Source: JBBSIN01 sp038232055 | GTDB taxonomy: Bacteria; Actinomycetota; Actinomycetes; JADGOV01 | Length of the DNA: 10,493 nucleotides | Assembly (NCBI GenBank): GCA_038232055.1 | Contig: JBBSIN010000067.1 | Coordinates: 1 to 10,493 of the forward strand | Direction: 5' to 3' | Shown here: in pieces, positions 1 to 7,167 of the stretch | Numbering within the stretch: the stretch's first letter is position 1 | Layout: each line of letters begins with the position of its first letter | Translations under genes and position numbers: made by a program | Notes under the pieces: generated by a model | Databases searched by the model: none | Told to the model about the DNA's origin: nothing | The model's input: only the letters and a program-made list of their open reading frames with translations

Positions 1-560
1 CAGGGGCCGACCTCTTCGTCCCCGGCGACATGGGCATCGGCAACAGCACACCCTGTGCCGTCCTCGTCGCCGCGCTGACCGGCTCCGAGGCGCCCGCGGT
101 GACCGGCCGAGGCACCGGCGTCGACGACGCCGGCTGGATGCGCAAGGTCGTCGTTGTCCGGGACGCGCTCCGGCGGGCCCGCCGGCACATCGGCGATCCG
201 CTCGCGCTCCTCGCCTGCGCCGGCGGCGCAGACCTCGCCGCGATGACCGGTTTCCTGGCGCAGACGGCGGTACGCCGCACGCCCGCGGTCCTCGACGGCC
301 TGGTGTCGGCGACCTGCGCCGTACTCGCCGACGAGCTCGCGCCGGGCGCGTCGCGGTGGTGGGTGGCCGGCTCCCGCTCGCCCGAGCCGGCGCAGCGCCT
401 GGCTCTGCAGCGGCTCGGCCTCGTGCCCGTCCTCGACCTCGGGCTGCGTCTCGGTGAGGGGACCGGGGGACTACTGGCCGTGCCCATTCTCGCCGCCGCC
501 ATCGCCACGCTGGCCGAGATGGCCACCTTCGAGCAGGCGGGCGTGAGCGACCGTGCCTGA
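1..560 (+). CDS. cobT: Nicotinate-nucleotide--dimethylbenzimidazole phosphoribosyltransferase, C-terminal half (partial at left edge)
   Basis: CobT transfers phosphoribose from nicotinate mononucleotide to 5,6-dimethylbenzimidazole, giving alpha-ribazole phosphate for the lower ligand of cobalamin; it is cytoplasmic. The reading frame is open from base 3 (no start in the window) and gives 185 residues, about half of the usual ~350. Visible family motifs are GDMGIGNST (codons from base 24), GRGTGVDDAG (from about base 108) and, near the C-terminus, LGLRLGEGTGG, whose Glu codon at 456-458 matches the catalytic Glu (Glu317 in Salmonella CobT). The conserved stretch usually like AGHRSTEPAH reads AGSRSPEPAQ here, so two usually conserved His are absent. 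The stop codon overlaps the cobS start by 8 bases, so the two genes are probably translationally coupled. Identity is secure from motifs and neighbour; the N-terminal half is not seen. Confidence 0.93.
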   Translation, partial: GADLFVPGDMGIGNSTPCAVLVAALTGSEAPAVTGRGTGVDDAGWMRKVVVVRDALRRARRHIGDPLALLACAGGADLAAMTGFLAQTAVRRTPAVLDGLVSATCAVLADELAPGASRWWVAGSRSPEPAQRLALQRLGLVPVLDLGLRLGEGTGGLLAVPILAAAIATLAEMATFEQAGVSDRA

Positions 561-1356
561 CGGTCTTCGGCTGGCTCTCACCACCTTCACCGTCCTGCCG
601 CTGCGGCCGGGACGGGTCGACCGGCGTACGGCGGGGCAGGCGATGGCCTGGTCCCCGCTCGTCGGCGCGCTGCTGGCCTTTCTGGCCGCCGCCGTGCTCT
701 TTCTCGGCCGCAAGGTCTTCATCGACGCGGTCGGCCCGCTGCTCCCCAGCGTGCTCGCGCTCGCGCTGCTGGCGCTGCTCACCCGCGGCCTGCATCTCGA
801 CGGGCTCGCGGACACCGCGGACGGGCTCGCGTCGCACGCCCCGCCGGAGCGGGCGCTGCAGGTCATGCGCTCGCCCGAGACCGGACCGCTGGGAGCGGCG
901 ACGGTCGCCTTCTCCCTGCTCATCCAGTCGGCCGCGTTGACGTCGTGCGTGGCCAGCCACCGCGGGACGGAGTCGGTGCTGCTCGCGGTGCTGAGCGGAC
1001 GACTCGCCATGGTCTGGTCGTGCACCCGCGGCGTCCCCGCCGCCCGGCCCGACGGCATGGGGGCGCTCGTCGCCGGAACCGTGCGCCGGCCGCTGGCCGC
1101 GCTCTGGACGGTGGCGGTCGCCGGGGAGGCGTTCGTCTACGGGCGCTTCGACCAGGACGCCGGCACGTTGCGGGGCGGCGTGCGCGCGCTCCTCGCGCTC
1201 GCCCTGGCGCTCGGGGTGACGTGGGTGCTGCGCCGGCACGTCGTACGCCGGTTCGGCGGCGTCACCGGCGACGTCCTCGGCGCCCTCGCGGAGATCGCGC
1301 AGACGACCGTGCTGGTCTTCATGGCGACCGAGCTGCCGGCCTCGCTCGTGGACTGA
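553..1356 (+). CDS. cobS: Adenosylcobinamide-GDP ribazoletransferase (cobalamin synthase)
   Basis: CobS is an integral membrane enzyme that joins adenosylcobinamide-GDP to alpha-ribazole (or its phosphate), the last assembly step of cobalamin. The 267-residue product has the usual length. The family signature RGLHLDGLADTADGL is at residues 78-92, and the Asp-rich motif is thought to bind Mg2+ for the GDP-cobinamide substrate. MRSPETGPLGA (105-115), a Gly-Arg pair at 149-150 and GGVTGDVLGALAEIAQ (235-250) also match the family. Hydrophobic stretches at about 33-52, 61-77, 117-133, 140-156, 181-196 and 211-226 fit a polytopic membrane protein. The GTG start at 553 is chosen because the frame begins with the typical LRLALTTFTVLP N-terminus; it overlaps the end of cobT. 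The stop is only 15 bases from the end of the convergent gcvT. Confidence 0.95.
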   Translation: MPDGLRLALTTFTVLPLRPGRVDRRTAGQAMAWSPLVGALLAFLAAAVLFLGRKVFIDAVGPLLPSVLALALLALLTRGLHLDGLADTADGLASHAPPERALQVMRSPETGPLGAATVAFSLLIQSAALTSCVASHRGTESVLLAVLSGRLAMVWSCTRGVPAARPDGMGALVAGTVRRPLAALWTVAVAGEAFVYGRFDQDAGTLRGGVRALLALALALGVTWVLRRHVVRRFGGVTGDVLGALAEIAQTTVLVFMATELPASLVD

Positions 1357-1368
1357 GCCGCCGGCGGC
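1357..1368. repeat. 12-base perfect palindrome between convergent cobS and gcvT stops
   Basis: GCCGCCGGCGGC is its own reverse complement and fills most of the 15-base gap between the two convergent stop codons. It could fold into a small GC hairpin in either transcript, but has no loop bases to spare and no T-run on either side. Its role as a bidirectional terminator is only a guess. Short GC palindromes of this type are common in GC-rich DNA. Confidence 0.3.
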
Positions 1369-1371
1369 GGG

Positions 1372-2481
1372 TCAATCGCCGGTCGAGGCCGCCACGAACG
1401 GGGGGCGTACGACGCGCATCAGCGACGGGCGGCCGCGCACGTCGACCCGAACCTCGTCGCCCTCGTCGACCGACCGCTCGAGGAGGGCCAGCGCGATGCC
1501 CACCCGGCGGGTCGGCGAGAACGTGCCGCTCGTGACCTCGCCGACCGGCGCCCCGTCGGCCCCGAGCACCGGCATGTGCGGCCGGGGGATGCCGCGGTCG
1601 AGCGCCTCGAGCCCGCGCAGCACCGGCCCGGCCTTGCGCTCCCGCTCGGCGAGGAGGACGTCGCGTCCCCAGAACGCCGGCTTGGTCCAGCCGACCGCCC
1701 AGCCGAGACGCGCCTGCACCGGCGTGATGTCGAAGGAGAGGTCCTGCCCGTGCAGGGGATACCCCATCTCCGTGCGCAGCGTGTCGCGCGCGCCGAGACC
1801 GCAGGGGCGCCCGCCGTGCTCGGCGGCGGCCGCCACGACGGCGTCCCACACCTCGCCGGCGTCGTCCCAGCGGGGTAGCAGCTCGAACCCGCGCTCCCCG
1901 GTGTAGCCGGTGCGGCAGACGGCGAGCTCCTTGCCGTCGTGCCAGTCCGCGACGGTGAAGGCCATGTAGTCGAGATCCGCCGGCAGGCCTGCGGCCTGCA
2001 GCACGTCGCCCGACCGCGGTCCCTGCACGGCGATGACCGCGAGCCGCTCGTGCAGGTCCTCGACTTGTACGCCCTCCGGCGCGGTCGCGGCCAGCCGCTG
2101 GATCACCTCGGCTGCGTTGGCGGCGTTGGGGACGAGGAACATGTCGTCGTCGGCGCGCCGATAGGCGATGAGGTCGTCGACGACCCCGCCCGTCTCGTCG
2201 TCGCAGCACAGCGTGTACTGCGCCCGGCCCGCGCCGATCCGGTCGAGGTCGTTGCTGAGGCACCGGTTGAGGAAGTCCTTGGCGCCAGGACCCTTAACGT
2301 CGGCCTTGCCGAGGTGGCTGACATCGAAGATGCCGACCGCCGTGCGCACCGCGGCGTGCTCCTTCAGGACGCCGCCCCCCGGGTACTCGATCGGCATCTG
2401 CCAGCCCCCGAAGTTCGCGAGCTTGGCGCCCAAGGCCACGTGGCGATCGTGGAGGGGCGATCGCCGGAGGTCGTCGGACAT
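1372..2481 (-). CDS. gcvT: Glycine cleavage system T protein (aminomethyltransferase)
   Basis: GcvT takes the aminomethyl group from the lipoyl arm of H-protein and gives 5,10-methylene-tetrahydrofolate plus ammonia. The 369-residue product matches the family length (about 360-370). Motifs in order: NFGGWQMPIEY (23-33), AVRTAVGIFDVSHLG (44-58), GGVVDDLIAY (98-107), QGPRS (153-157), CRTGYTGERGFEL (189-201), CGLGARDTLRTEMGYPLHGQDL (starting at 227) and EVTSGTFSPT (315-324). By motif, D103 of the VVDDL segment corresponds to the folate-contacting Asp known in T-proteins (Asp96 in Thermotoga, Asp101 in human mature protein). The ATG at 2481 has no Shine-Dalgarno sequence upstream and a TANNNT element 7 bases before it, so a leaderless mRNA is likely. 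gcvH and gcvP are not in the window; the L-protein partner could be the Lpd encoded at 4094. Confidence 0.96.
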   Translation of the reverse strand: MSDDLRRSPLHDRHVALGAKLANFGGWQMPIEYPGGGVLKEHAAVRTAVGIFDVSHLGKADVKGPGAKDFLNRCLSNDLDRIGAGRAQYTLCCDDETGGVVDDLIAYRRADDDMFLVPNAANAAEVIQRLAATAPEGVQVEDLHERLAVIAVQGPRSGDVLQAAGLPADLDYMAFTVADWHDGKELAVCRTGYTGERGFELLPRWDDAGEVWDAVVAAAAEHGGRPCGLGARDTLRTEMGYPLHGQDLSFDITPVQARLGWAVGWTKPAFWGRDVLLAERERKAGPVLRGLEALDRGIPRPHMPVLGADGAPVGEVTSGTFSPTRRVGIALALLERSVDEGDEVRVDVRGRPSLMRVVRPPFVAASTGD

Positions 2482-2488
2482 GTCGGGG

Positions 2489-2494
2489 ACGCTA
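2489..2494 (-). promoter_or_regulatory. Candidate -10 element for gcvT (leaderless)
   Basis: On the minus strand the hexamer reads TAGCGT, matching the actinobacterial TANNNT -10 consensus. Its last T is eight bases from the A of the gcvT ATG, so the expected transcription start coincides with the start codon. No clear -35 hexamer is visible; it would lie over the pepA start region. Confidence 0.45.
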
Positions 2495-2500
2495 CCCGCC

Positions 2501-2506
2501 TAGCAT
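2501..2506 (+). promoter_or_regulatory. Candidate -10 element for pepA (leaderless)
   Basis: TAGCAT matches TANNNT and ends seven bases before the pepA ATG at 2514. The predicted transcription start therefore falls at 2513/2514, on or beside the start codon, and there is no Shine-Dalgarno sequence in the gap. A weak CGGACA (2475-2480; 4 of 6 to TTGACA, spacer 20) is the best -35 candidate and lies inside the first codons of gcvT. Confidence 0.5.
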
Positions 2507-2513
2507 CTGAGCC

Positions 2514-4025
2514 ATGACGTCATCAGGGACCGCGCTCGCTCTGTCCAGCACCGACCCAGCCGGGATCAAGGCCGACGTCCTCGTGGTCGGCGTGACGCAG
2601 GGACCACGCGGCCCGGTTCTGGCGCCAGGAGCGGAAGCGGTGGACGAAGCGCTCGGCGGAAAGCTGGCCGAGGCCCTGACATCGCTGGGCGCGACCGGGG
2701 AGACCGGCGAGGTGACCCGCTGCCCGACGCTCGGTGCGACGGCCGCAGCCTCGGTCGTGGCGGTCGGTCTCGGTGCGGCGCCCAACGGTGGCGGCTACGA
2801 CGCCGAAACGCTGCGCCGGGCCGCGGGGGCCGGCGTACGCGCCGCCGCGGGCAGCAGGCGAGCGGCCGTCGCCCTGCCGGCCGCTGCGGGCGACCGGGCC
2901 GCGCTGCGGGCGGTCTGCGAGGGCGCCCTGCTCGGTGCCTACTCCTACGACCGCTACCGCTCGGCCAGCCGCAACGGGCACCGGCCGCCCGTCACCTCGG
3001 TCACTGTCGTGTCGCCGGAGCGCCGCGCGAAGGACGTCGTACGGCGCGCCGAGGTCGTCGCGCAGGCGGTCGCGCTCACCCGCGATCTCGTCAACACCCC
3101 GCCGAGCGACCTGCACCCCGCCGACTTCGCCGCGGCCGCGGTCGCCGCCGCCGGCGAGGCCGGGATCGAGGTGAAGGTGCTCGACGAAAAGGCCCTGAAG
3201 AAGGGCGGCTACGGCGGCGTCCTCGGCGTCGGCGCCGGCGCCGCGCATCCGCCGCGCATGGTGCACCTGCGTCACCGCCCGTCGTCGGCCGCGGTGAAGC
3301 TCGGCCTGGTCGGCAAGGGCATCACGTTCGACTCCGGTGGACTCTCGCTCAAGCCGGCGCAGGCGATGGAGGACATGAAGTCCGACATGGCCGGTGCGGC
3401 CGCCGTCATCGCGGCCACGATGGCGATCGGCCGACTCGGCCTCGCCGTCGAGGTCGATGCGTGGGTGCCGATGGCGGAGAACATGCCGTCCGGGTCCGCC
3501 ATCCGCCCCTCAGACGTGCTGACCATGTACGGCGGCAAGCGCGTCGAGGTGCTCAACACCGACGCCGAGGGACGACTCATCCTCGGTGACGGGCTGGCCA
3601 GGGTCAGCGAGGACCGCCCGGACTACCTGGTCGACGTGGCGACGCTGACCGGAGCGCAGATCGTCGCGCTCGGCTCCCGGATCGGCGCCGTCATGTCCAA
3701 CGATGACGACTTCGCCGCCCGGGTGGTCGCGGCGGCCGGTCGGGCCGGCGAGGCAATGTGGCCGATGCCGCTCCCGGAGGAGCTGCGCAAGTCGCTCGAC
3801 TCCGAGGTGGCGGACATCGCGAACATGGGCGAGCGGTACGGCGGCATGCTCGTCGCCGGGCTCTTCCTCCGCGAGTTCGTGGGCGAGGGGATCCCGTGGG
3901 CCCATCTCGACATCGCCGGGCCGTCGTACAACACCGGCGACCCGCACGGCTACACCCCCAAGGGCGGCACCGGCGCCGCCGTACGGACGCTCGTCGAGCT
4001 CGCCGAGGAGCTCGCCGCCGGTTAG
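2514..4025 (+). CDS. pepA: Leucyl aminopeptidase, peptidase family M17
   Basis: This is a cytoplasmic dinuclear-metal exopeptidase that removes N-terminal Leu and other residues from peptides. The product has 503 residues, the usual size for bacterial PepA. The N-terminal ~170 residues form the variable macro-like domain; the C-terminal part is the catalytic domain. Metal ligands align one to one with E. coli PepA, shifted by two: K268, D273 (in GKGITFDSGG), D291 (in KSDMAG), D350 and E352 (in NTDAEGRL). The catalytic K280 (SLKP) and R354 are also present, so the enzyme should be active. In other bacteria PepA also binds DNA for Xer recombination or transcription; nothing here tests that. The ATG at 2514 gives a normal N-terminus and sits seven bases after a TAGCAT box. 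gcvT is divergent 32 bases upstream, and lpdA follows after 68 bases. Confidence 0.97.
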   Translation: MTSSGTALALSSTDPAGIKADVLVVGVTQGPRGPVLAPGAEAVDEALGGKLAEALTSLGATGETGEVTRCPTLGATAAASVVAVGLGAAPNGGGYDAETLRRAAGAGVRAAAGSRRAAVALPAAAGDRAALRAVCEGALLGAYSYDRYRSASRNGHRPPVTSVTVVSPERRAKDVVRRAEVVAQAVALTRDLVNTPPSDLHPADFAAAAVAAAGEAGIEVKVLDEKALKKGGYGGVLGVGAGAAHPPRMVHLRHRPSSAAVKLGLVGKGITFDSGGLSLKPAQAMEDMKSDMAGAAAVIAATMAIGRLGLAVEVDAWVPMAENMPSGSAIRPSDVLTMYGGKRVEVLNTDAEGRLILGDGLARVSEDRPDYLVDVATLTGAQIVALGSRIGAVMSNDDDFAARVVAAAGRAGEAMWPMPLPEELRKSLDSEVADIANMGERYGGMLVAGLFLREFVGEGIPWAHLDIAGPSYNTGDPHGYTPKGGTGAAVRTLVELAEELAAG

Positions 4026-4079
4026 CGGTTCGGCGCGCGGCAGTGGAACACTAGGCACGTTTCGAGATCGACGTCCGGC

Positions 4080-4086
4080 AAGGGAG
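4080..4086 (+). promoter_or_regulatory. Ribosome binding site for lpdA
   Basis: AAGGGAG lies 7 bases before the GTG at 4094 and is the strongest Shine-Dalgarno match in the window. It fixes the GTG as the lpdA start. The 68-base gap from pepA also holds a weak promoter-like pair (TTCGGC at 4029-4034, TAGGCA at 4052-4057, spacer 17), too poor to call separately. Confidence 0.6.
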
Positions 4087-4093
4087 CGCCGCT

Positions 4094-5473
4094 GTGGCGG
4101 GAAGCAACACGTTCGACCTGGTCATCCTCGGCGGCGGGAGCGGCGGCTACGCCTGCGCCTTGCGCGCCGCCGAGCTTGGGCTCTCCGTCGCGCTCGTCGA
4201 GAAGGACAAGGTCGGCGGCACGTGCCTGCACCGTGGCTGCATCCCGACAAAGGCGCTGCTGCACGCAGCCGAGATCGCCGACCAGACCCGCGAGAGCGAG
4301 AGTTTCGGCATCAAGGCGTCCCTCGACGGCATCGACATGCCCGGCGTCAACGCCTACAAGGACAAGGTCGTCGGCCGGCTCTGGAAGGGCCTACAGGGGC
4401 TCATCAAGAGTCGGCAGATCACCTATGTCGAGGGCAGCGGCCGGCTGGTATCGGCCGACTCCGTCGAGGTAGACGGTACGGCGTACTCCGCGTCGAAGGC
4501 CGTGGTGCTGGCCACAGGCTCGTACTCGCGAACGCTGCCGGGTCTCGAGCTCGACGGCAAGCGGATCATCACGAGCGAGGACGCTCTGCAGCTCGACCGG
4601 GTGCCGTCGTCGGTCATCGTACTCGGCGGCGGGGTCATCGGAGTCGAGTTCGCCAGCGTCTGGAAGTCCTTCGGCGCCGACGTGACGATCGTCGAGGCGC
4701 TGCCGCACCTCCTGCCGCTGGAGGAGGAGTCGAGCTCGAAGCTGCTCGAGCGCGCCTTCCGTAAGCGCGGCATCAACTACAAGGTGGGCGTGAAGTTCAC
4801 CGACGCGAAGGTGACCGAGGACGGCGTGACCGTCACGCTGGAGAACGGCGAGACCGTCGACGGTGAGCTGCTGCTCGTCGCCGTCGGCCGTGGTCCGGTC
4901 TCCGACGGGCTCGGCTATGACGAGGTGGGCGTCGAGATGGAGCGCGGGTTCGTCAAGGTCGACGCGCACTGCCAGACCAACCTGCCCGACGTCTACGCGA
5001 TCGGCGATCTGCGACCAGGGTTGCAGTTGGCGCACGTCGGCTTCGGCGAGGGGATCATGGTCGCCGAGCGCATCGCCGGCCTGAACCCGCCCGCGATCGA
5101 CTACGACGGCGTACCGCGGATCACCTACTCCGCGCCCGAGGTCGCCTCAGTCGGCATCACGTCGGCCCAGGCCAAGGATCGTGGCTACGAGACGCACGAG
5201 GTGACCTACGACCTCGCGGGCAACGGCCGCAGCCAGATCCTCGGTACGGCGGGCGCCGTCAAGGTGGTCGCCGCCAAGGACGGGCCGGTGCTCGGCGTAC
5301 ACATGGTCGGCTCGCGGGTCGGCGAGCTCATTGCCGAGGCGCAGCTGATCACCAACTGGGAGGCGCTGCCGGTCGAGGTCGCGCAGCTCATCCACCCGCA
5401 CCCCACGATGTCCGAGGCGGTGGGCGAGGCGCACCTCGCCCTCGCCGGCAAGCCCCTGCACACCCACGGCTGA
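4094..5473 (+). CDS. lpdA: Dihydrolipoamide dehydrogenase (E3 / L-protein)
   Basis: This flavoprotein reoxidises the dihydrolipoyl arms of E2 (pyruvate and 2-oxoglutarate dehydrogenase) or H-protein (glycine cleavage), passing electrons through FAD and a disulfide to NAD+. The 459-residue length is typical. Domains in order: an FAD-binding Rossmann motif with GGGSGG at 13-18; the redox disulfide C44-C49 in GGTCLHRGCIPTKALL; an NAD-binding motif GGGVIGVEFAS (178-188); the second FAD contact YAIGDL; and a C-terminal dimerisation domain with HPHPTMSE, giving the active-site pair H436 and E441. The usual asparagine-valine between the cysteines is His-Arg here. The GTG start is backed by an AAGGGAG site. 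sucB starts 38 bases downstream on the same strand, so the two probably form an operon encoding E3 and E2. With gcvT close by, one Lpd may serve all lipoylated complexes. Confidence 0.96.
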   Translation: MAGSNTFDLVILGGGSGGYACALRAAELGLSVALVEKDKVGGTCLHRGCIPTKALLHAAEIADQTRESESFGIKASLDGIDMPGVNAYKDKVVGRLWKGLQGLIKSRQITYVEGSGRLVSADSVEVDGTAYSASKAVVLATGSYSRTLPGLELDGKRIITSEDALQLDRVPSSVIVLGGGVIGVEFASVWKSFGADVTIVEALPHLLPLEEESSSKLLERAFRKRGINYKVGVKFTDAKVTEDGVTVTLENGETVDGELLLVAVGRGPVSDGLGYDEVGVEMERGFVKVDAHCQTNLPDVYAIGDLRPGLQLAHVGFGEGIMVAERIAGLNPPAIDYDGVPRITYSAPEVASVGITSAQAKDRGYETHEVTYDLAGNGRSQILGTAGAVKVVAAKDGPVLGVHMVGSRVGELIAEAQLITNWEALPVEVAQLIHPHPTMSEAVGEAHLALAGKPLHTHG

Positions 5474-5494
5474 CCAGCTCCTCCCACGCTCGCG

Positions 5495-5502
5495 AAGAAG
5501 GG
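5495..5502 (+). promoter_or_regulatory. Ribosome binding site for sucB
   Basis: AAGAAGGG ends 9 bases before the ATG at 5512 in the 38-base lpdA-sucB gap. No terminator or clear promoter is seen in this gap, which fits co-transcription. Confidence 0.5.
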
Positions 5503-5511
5503 CCACTGCAG

Positions 5512-7137
5512 ATGTCGGTCTCCGTCACCATGCCGCGCCTCGGCGAGAGCGTCTCCGAGGGCACCGTCACACGTTGGCTGAAGAAGGAAGGCGAGCACGT
5601 CGACGCCGACGAGCCGCTGCTCGAGGTGTCGACCGACAAGGTCGACACCGAGATCCCCTCCCCCACCGCTGGCGTCATCTCCTCCATCAAGGTCTCCGAG
5701 GACGAGACGGTCGAGGTCGGCGCGGAACTAGCGGTCATCGACGAGGGCGGGTCGGCCGGCGGAGAAGCCGGCGACTCTGCTCCGGCCAACCAGGAGGAGG
5801 GCCAGGAGGAGCCGGCCGAGACGCCCGAGCAGCCCTCGGCGGGTGCGGCCGCGCCGGCAGCGGAATCGGCCGGGGAGGCCGAGGAGGCGGCGGACGAGCC
5901 GGCGACGGCCCCGGCGGCGGAGCGCGCCGAGATCGCGAAGGAGCCGGACGCCGAAGACGACTCGCCGAGCGCGCCGGCGGCCGAGTCGAGGACGACCGAG
6001 CAGCCCGCGCCGGCCGAGAAGTCGGCGCCAGCCGAGCAGCCGGCAGCGAGCGAGCAGCCAGCAGCGGACGGCGGTGGCAGTGACGGTGGCGGTTCCGGCG
6101 GCGGGGGGGCGGCCTATGTCACCCCACTGGTCCGCAAGCTCGCGGCCGAGCGGGGCATCGACCTGTCCTCGATCTCCGGCACCGGCGTCGGCGGGCGGAT
6201 CCGCAAGTCGGACGTGCTGGAGGCGAAGCCGGGCGGCAACGGCCGGCAGCCGCAAGCTCCGGCCGCAAGTAGCAGCGACACCGCGGTCAGCAGCGACACA
6301 GCTGCGGGCGAGGGGCGCGAGGAGACCCGGGAGTCAACGCCGGCCAAGGGTACGAGCGCGCCCAAGGCGCAGCCGACCGCGCCGCAGGCAGACCGGGCGG
6401 CGTCGCTGACGCACGTGCGCGGGAAGACCGAGAAGCTCTCCCGGCTGCGGCAGGTCATCGCGAAGCGCATGACCGAGTCGCTGCAGATCAGCGCCCAGCT
6501 CACCACGGTCATCGAGGTGGACATCACCAAGGTGGCACGCCTGCGCGACGAGGCGAAACGCGACTTCGAGCAGCGCGAGGGCGTCAAGCTCTCGTTCCTG
6601 CCGTTCTTCGCGGTCGCCACCTGCGAGGCCTTGAAGGCGCACCCGGCCGTCAACTCCTCGATCGACCTGGCGGAAGGCACGGTCACCTACCACGACGCCG
6701 TACACCTTGGCATCGCGGTCGACACCGAGCGAGGGCTGCTCGTGCCGGTGATCCAGAACGCCCAGGACCTCAACCTCGGCGGTCTGGCGCGCAAGATCGC
6801 CGACCTGGCCGGCCGTACCCGCAACAACGCCGTCGCGCCGGACGAGCTGGGCGGCGGGACGTTCACGCTGACCAACACCGGCAGCCGGGGGGCGCTGTTC
6901 GACACGCCGATCATCAACCAGCCCCAGGTCGGGATCCTCGGCACCGGTTCGGTGGTCAAGCGCCCGGTGGTGGTCGCGGATCGCGAGCTCGGCGAGGTCG
7001 TCGCCGTACGGTCGATGGTCTACCTGGCGATGACCTACGACCACCGCATCGTCGACGGCGCCGACGCGGCACGGTTCCTGAATACCGTCAAGGATCGGCT
7101 CGAGGACGGCTCGTTCGAGACCGAGCTCGGCCGTTGA
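5512..7137 (+). CDS. sucB: 2-oxo acid dehydrogenase E2, dihydrolipoamide acyltransferase (SucB/DlaT/AceF type)
   Basis: This is the E2 core that carries acyl groups on a lipoyl arm from E1 to CoA. Domains of the 541 residues: one lipoyl domain at 2-78 with the lipoylated K43 in STDKVDTEIP; an Ala/Pro/Glu-rich linker (79-186) ending in a Gly-Ser run (187-199); a peripheral subunit-binding domain (202-238, YVTPLVRKLAAERGI to GGRIRKSDVL); a second linker (239-303); and the catalytic acyltransferase domain (304-541) with H511 and D515 in DHRIVDG. The motif TGSRGALFDTPIINQPQVG is typical of the actinobacterial family often named SucB. In Mycobacterium and Corynebacterium this same type of protein serves pyruvate dehydrogenase (DlaT/AceF) and also supports the fused 2-oxoglutarate enzyme, so the acyl group (acetyl or succinyl) is not settled by sequence. 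No E1 gene is adjacent; E3 (lpdA) is directly upstream. Confidence 0.94.
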   Translation: MSVSVTMPRLGESVSEGTVTRWLKKEGEHVDADEPLLEVSTDKVDTEIPSPTAGVISSIKVSEDETVEVGAELAVIDEGGSAGGEAGDSAPANQEEGQEEPAETPEQPSAGAAAPAAESAGEAEEAADEPATAPAAERAEIAKEPDAEDDSPSAPAAESRTTEQPAPAEKSAPAEQPAASEQPAADGGGSDGGGSGGGGAAYVTPLVRKLAAERGIDLSSISGTGVGGRIRKSDVLEAKPGGNGRQPQAPAASSSDTAVSSDTAAGEGREETRESTPAKGTSAPKAQPTAPQADRAASLTHVRGKTEKLSRLRQVIAKRMTESLQISAQLTTVIEVDITKVARLRDEAKRDFEQREGVKLSFLPFFAVATCEALKAHPAVNSSIDLAEGTVTYHDAVHLGIAVDTERGLLVPVIQNAQDLNLGGLARKIADLAGRTRNNAVAPDELGGGTFTLTNTGSRGALFDTPIINQPQVGILGTGSVVKRPVVVADRELGEVVAVRSMVYLAMTYDHRIVDGADAARFLNTVKDRLEDGSFETELGR

Positions 7138-7167
7138 GCGGTCCTGCGCAGCGCCCAGACTCAGCGG

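Noticed and set aside
1..560. Cobalamin riboswitch near the cob genes
   Set aside because: The window starts inside cobT and no untranslated leader of the cob genes is present; nothing resembling the B12-box is seen.
1319..2263. Long open frame on the minus strand within gcvT
   Set aside because: It is Arg/Pro/Gly-rich frame-shadow sequence without any domain, while the gcvT frame matches its family along its full length. High GC makes such frames common.
3510..4058. 182-residue open frame antisense to the end of pepA
   Set aside because: Composition is that of a shadow frame, and pepA is intact and strongly conserved across the same bases.
4026..4093. Possible promoter or terminator between pepA and lpdA
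   Set aside because: Only a weak TTCGGC/TAGGCA pair is present and no stable hairpin followed by T residues; too little to call.
5728..6255. Open frame antisense to the sucB linker
   Set aside because: It is low-complexity Arg/Leu/Gly sequence mirroring the Ala/Pro/Glu linker; no start signal or recognisable domain.
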